Origin: Cephaloticoccus sp.
GTDB lineage: Bacteria > Verrucomicrobiota > Verrucomicrobiia > Opitutales > Opitutaceae
DNA length: 64,000 nucleotides
Direction: 5' to 3'
NCBI GenBank assembly: GCA_030833445.1
Contig: JAURHD010000002.1
Coordinates: forward strand, 124,001 to 188,000
Shown: one piece after another, positions 62,177 to 64,000 of the stretch
Position numbering within the stretch: the stretch's first letter is position 1
Layout of the letters: the number at the start of each line of letters is the position of its first letter
Position numbers and translations under genes: made by a program
The notes under the pieces: model-generated
The model's database searches: none
What the model saw: only the letters and a program-made list of their open reading frames with translations
What the model was told of the DNA's origin: nothing

Positions 62177-63391
62177 TCAGGAATTGGCGAACAGTTTGGT
62201 AATGCCGCGGAGGAATCCGGTTCGGCGACGACTCGATCCGAGGCGTTGCGTATGGGATTGCACCCCGTAGTAGAGTAAGCCCAAGGCGGTGTTGTAACCC
62301 GGGTCCCGGAGGTTCTCGGCCACCCACGCGGGGGTTTCGCCCAGATGAACCGGCACGTTGTAGATCTTGGCGGCGGCTTCGGCGATTCCGGTCAACTTGG
62401 CGGTTCCGCCCGTCAACACGACCCCGCCGCTGCAATTGTCCACCGTGAAGGCGCCGCCTAATTTCTTCTTCACTACCTCAAGGATTTCCCAAGCCCGGGC
62501 CGAGGTGATTTGCTCGATCGCATGCCGGGAGAATTGCCGGTCACCAATGGCGAAATTGCCATCCAGCCAGACTTTTTCCGTCTTGTCGCGAGTTTGCACA
62601 ATCGCCCGTCCGTAACGCAATTTGAGTTTCTCCGCCTGCCCTTCCGTCAAACGCAGTCCGATACTCAAGTCATTAGTCAAATGGGTTCCGCCTACGGGTA
62701 GCACCCCGGTGGTGTGCGGCACGCCATCGCGATAGAGGACGTAATCGGTCGTGCCGGCCCCGATATCAATGGCCAGCACGCCATGCTGACGCTCTTCCGG
62801 CGTGGTCACCATGTGGCCGGAAGCCAGGCTGGAAAGGACGAGTTCGCTGACTTCCAGGTTGAATCCGCGGATCACGTGGATCGTATCGGCCAAGCGCTGT
62901 TCCTGGCCATGCACCGTCCAATACCCGACATCTAAACGCTGCCCCACCAAGTGTTCGGGCGAGGTTGGCACCAACCGGCCATCCACCCGGAACGGGCGCC
63001 GGATGTGATGCACCACCATGCGACCTTTCGGCAATTCCTTGGCTCGGGCCAGTTCACAGACGGTGCGGATATCCTCGGACCCAATCATGTTGTCCGCCGC
63101 TTTCACACTGACGGAGGATTCATTGTAGAAGCCCTCCAAGTGGCCACCAGTCTGGGCGAGAAATACCGTATCCGTGCGTTCACCCGCCTCGCGTTCCGCC
63201 TGCTCGAGCGCGCTGTGGGTGCATTCGCTGGCGGCCTTGTAGTCGACGACCGTGCCCTTGATCACGCCGCGCGACTGACACTCACCCCGGCCGATGATGG
63301 CGAGTTCGCGACCGGTGTATTCACCGATCAGCACTGTTACTTTGGAGGTGCCGATTTCGACGGCACCGATAAAATGGGGACTAGAGCTCAA
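62177..63391 (-). CDS. ftsA: Cell division protein FtsA
   Basis: VEIGTSKVTVLIGEYTGRELAIIGRGECQSRGVIKGTVVD; AIDIGAGTTDYVLYRDG; VVLTGGTAKLTGI. Confidence 0.95.
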   Translation of the reverse strand: MSSSPHFIGAVEIGTSKVTVLIGEYTGRELAIIGRGECQSRGVIKGTVVDYKAASECTHSALEQAEREAGERTDTVFLAQTGGHLEGFYNESSVSVKAADNMIGSEDIRTVCELARAKELPKGRMVVHHIRRPFRVDGRLVPTSPEHLVGQRLDVGYWTVHGQEQRLADTIHVIRGFNLEVSELVLSSLASGHMVTTPEERQHGVLAIDIGAGTTDYVLYRDGVPHTTGVLPVGGTHLTNDLSIGLRLTEGQAEKLKLRYGRAIVQTRDKTEKVWLDGNFAIGDRQFSRHAIEQITSARAWEILEVVKKKLGGAFTVDNCSGGVVLTGGTAKLTGIAEAAAKIYNVPVHLGETPAWVAENLRDPGYNTALGLLYYGVQSHTQRLGSSRRRTGFLRGITKLFANS

Positions 63392-64000
63392 TGGTCTTGG
63401 GACGGGTTGGCTTGAATAGTGATTTTGCGGGAGCGTTCTGCTTTGGCGCCAGATTCTGCCCGGGCCGCGGTTCGCTGAAGGTTACCGGCACTTGGATACG
63501 TCCGTCGGTCATGCGTCCCACCGCGAGATTGATCTCGGTTACGGGTTGGTCGGCCTGAGCCCGCACGGAATCGATCAATACGTCCAGTTGAGCAATCTGG
63601 CGCAGAAAATCCGCGGAATTATTGGCGAGGAAAATGATGCGTTCGATGTTGGACGCGCGCACCTCAATTACTCGGTCGGCTTCGAGCCGGGCCAATGAGA
63701 CAACCTTCCATGTTTGATAGAGGTGGGGTGCTTCATTGCGAGCCGTAGCCAGCAGATCAGCCACCACGCTCATGTCGGCAATCGGCTGCAATTTGTCACC
63801 TACCTTGGCCAGCCGGATACCGTCCAAAAAGGGCAACGTGCCCATGAGCGATCGATCGTAACCACGGCCATCATAAACCACGCCGTCCCGCGCCACCAGT
63901 AACGGCCGCGGAGCGCCTCCGCCCAATTGGGCATTCACGAGGGCGACAGGGGAACGTTCGGCCAAGGTGATTTCCAAAGTGCTGGGGAATTTACGAGCCA
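63381..64000 (-). CDS. ftsQ: FtsQ-type cell division protein, C-terminal part (runs off right edge)
   Basis: Frame stays open to the window end (ARKFPSTLEITLAERSPVALV...); position before ftsA. Confidence 0.75.
   Translation of the reverse strand, partial: ARKFPSTLEITLAERSPVALVNAQLGGGAPRPLLVARDGVVYDGRGYDRSLMGTLPFLDGIRLAKVGDKLQPIADMSVVADLLATARNEAPHLYQTWKVVSLARLEADRVIEVRASNIERIIFLANNSADFLRQIAQLDVLIDSVRAQADQPVTEINLAVGRMTDGRIQVPVTFSEPRPGQNLAPKQNAPAKSLFKPTRPKTIEL

Overview
This is a bacterial chromosomal window of moderately high GC. Protein styles suggest Verrucomicrobiota, probably Opitutales-like; this placement is an inference and was not tested. Housekeeping blocks present are nusA (5' part), prfA-prmC, murJ, gap-pgk-tpiA, mnmA, obgE, and ftsQ(partial)-ftsA-ftsZ. 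Between them lie carbohydrate-catabolism modules: an SSS symporter, several Gfo/Idh/MocA oxidoreductases, sugar-phosphate isomerase/epimerase TIM barrels, AraC regulators, a GH78 rhamnosidase, a HpcH/HpaI aldolase, GH13, and two ABC sugar permeases. There are two tRNA genes (Ser-UGA and Phe-GAA) and four clear or likely intrinsic terminators. I saw no CRISPR array, transposase or phage module. The observations most worth a second look are: (i) a three-gene ATGA-coupled operon with two tandem paralogous Cys-motif proteins and a TIM-barrel glycosidase-like protein; (ii) an 81-codon ORF that looks like a TamB-start/TamA-end deletion chimera; (iii) an ECF sigma factor cut off after about 36 codons and joined to an Ala/Thr-rich reading frame; (iv) an FtsZ whose T7 loop lacks the second catalytic acidic residue; (v) two divergent AraC/Gfo-Idh pairs in a probable keto-sugar locus; and (vi) a one-base homopolymer frameshift in a DUF2851 gene. 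All assignments are from reading the sequence; no database search was run.
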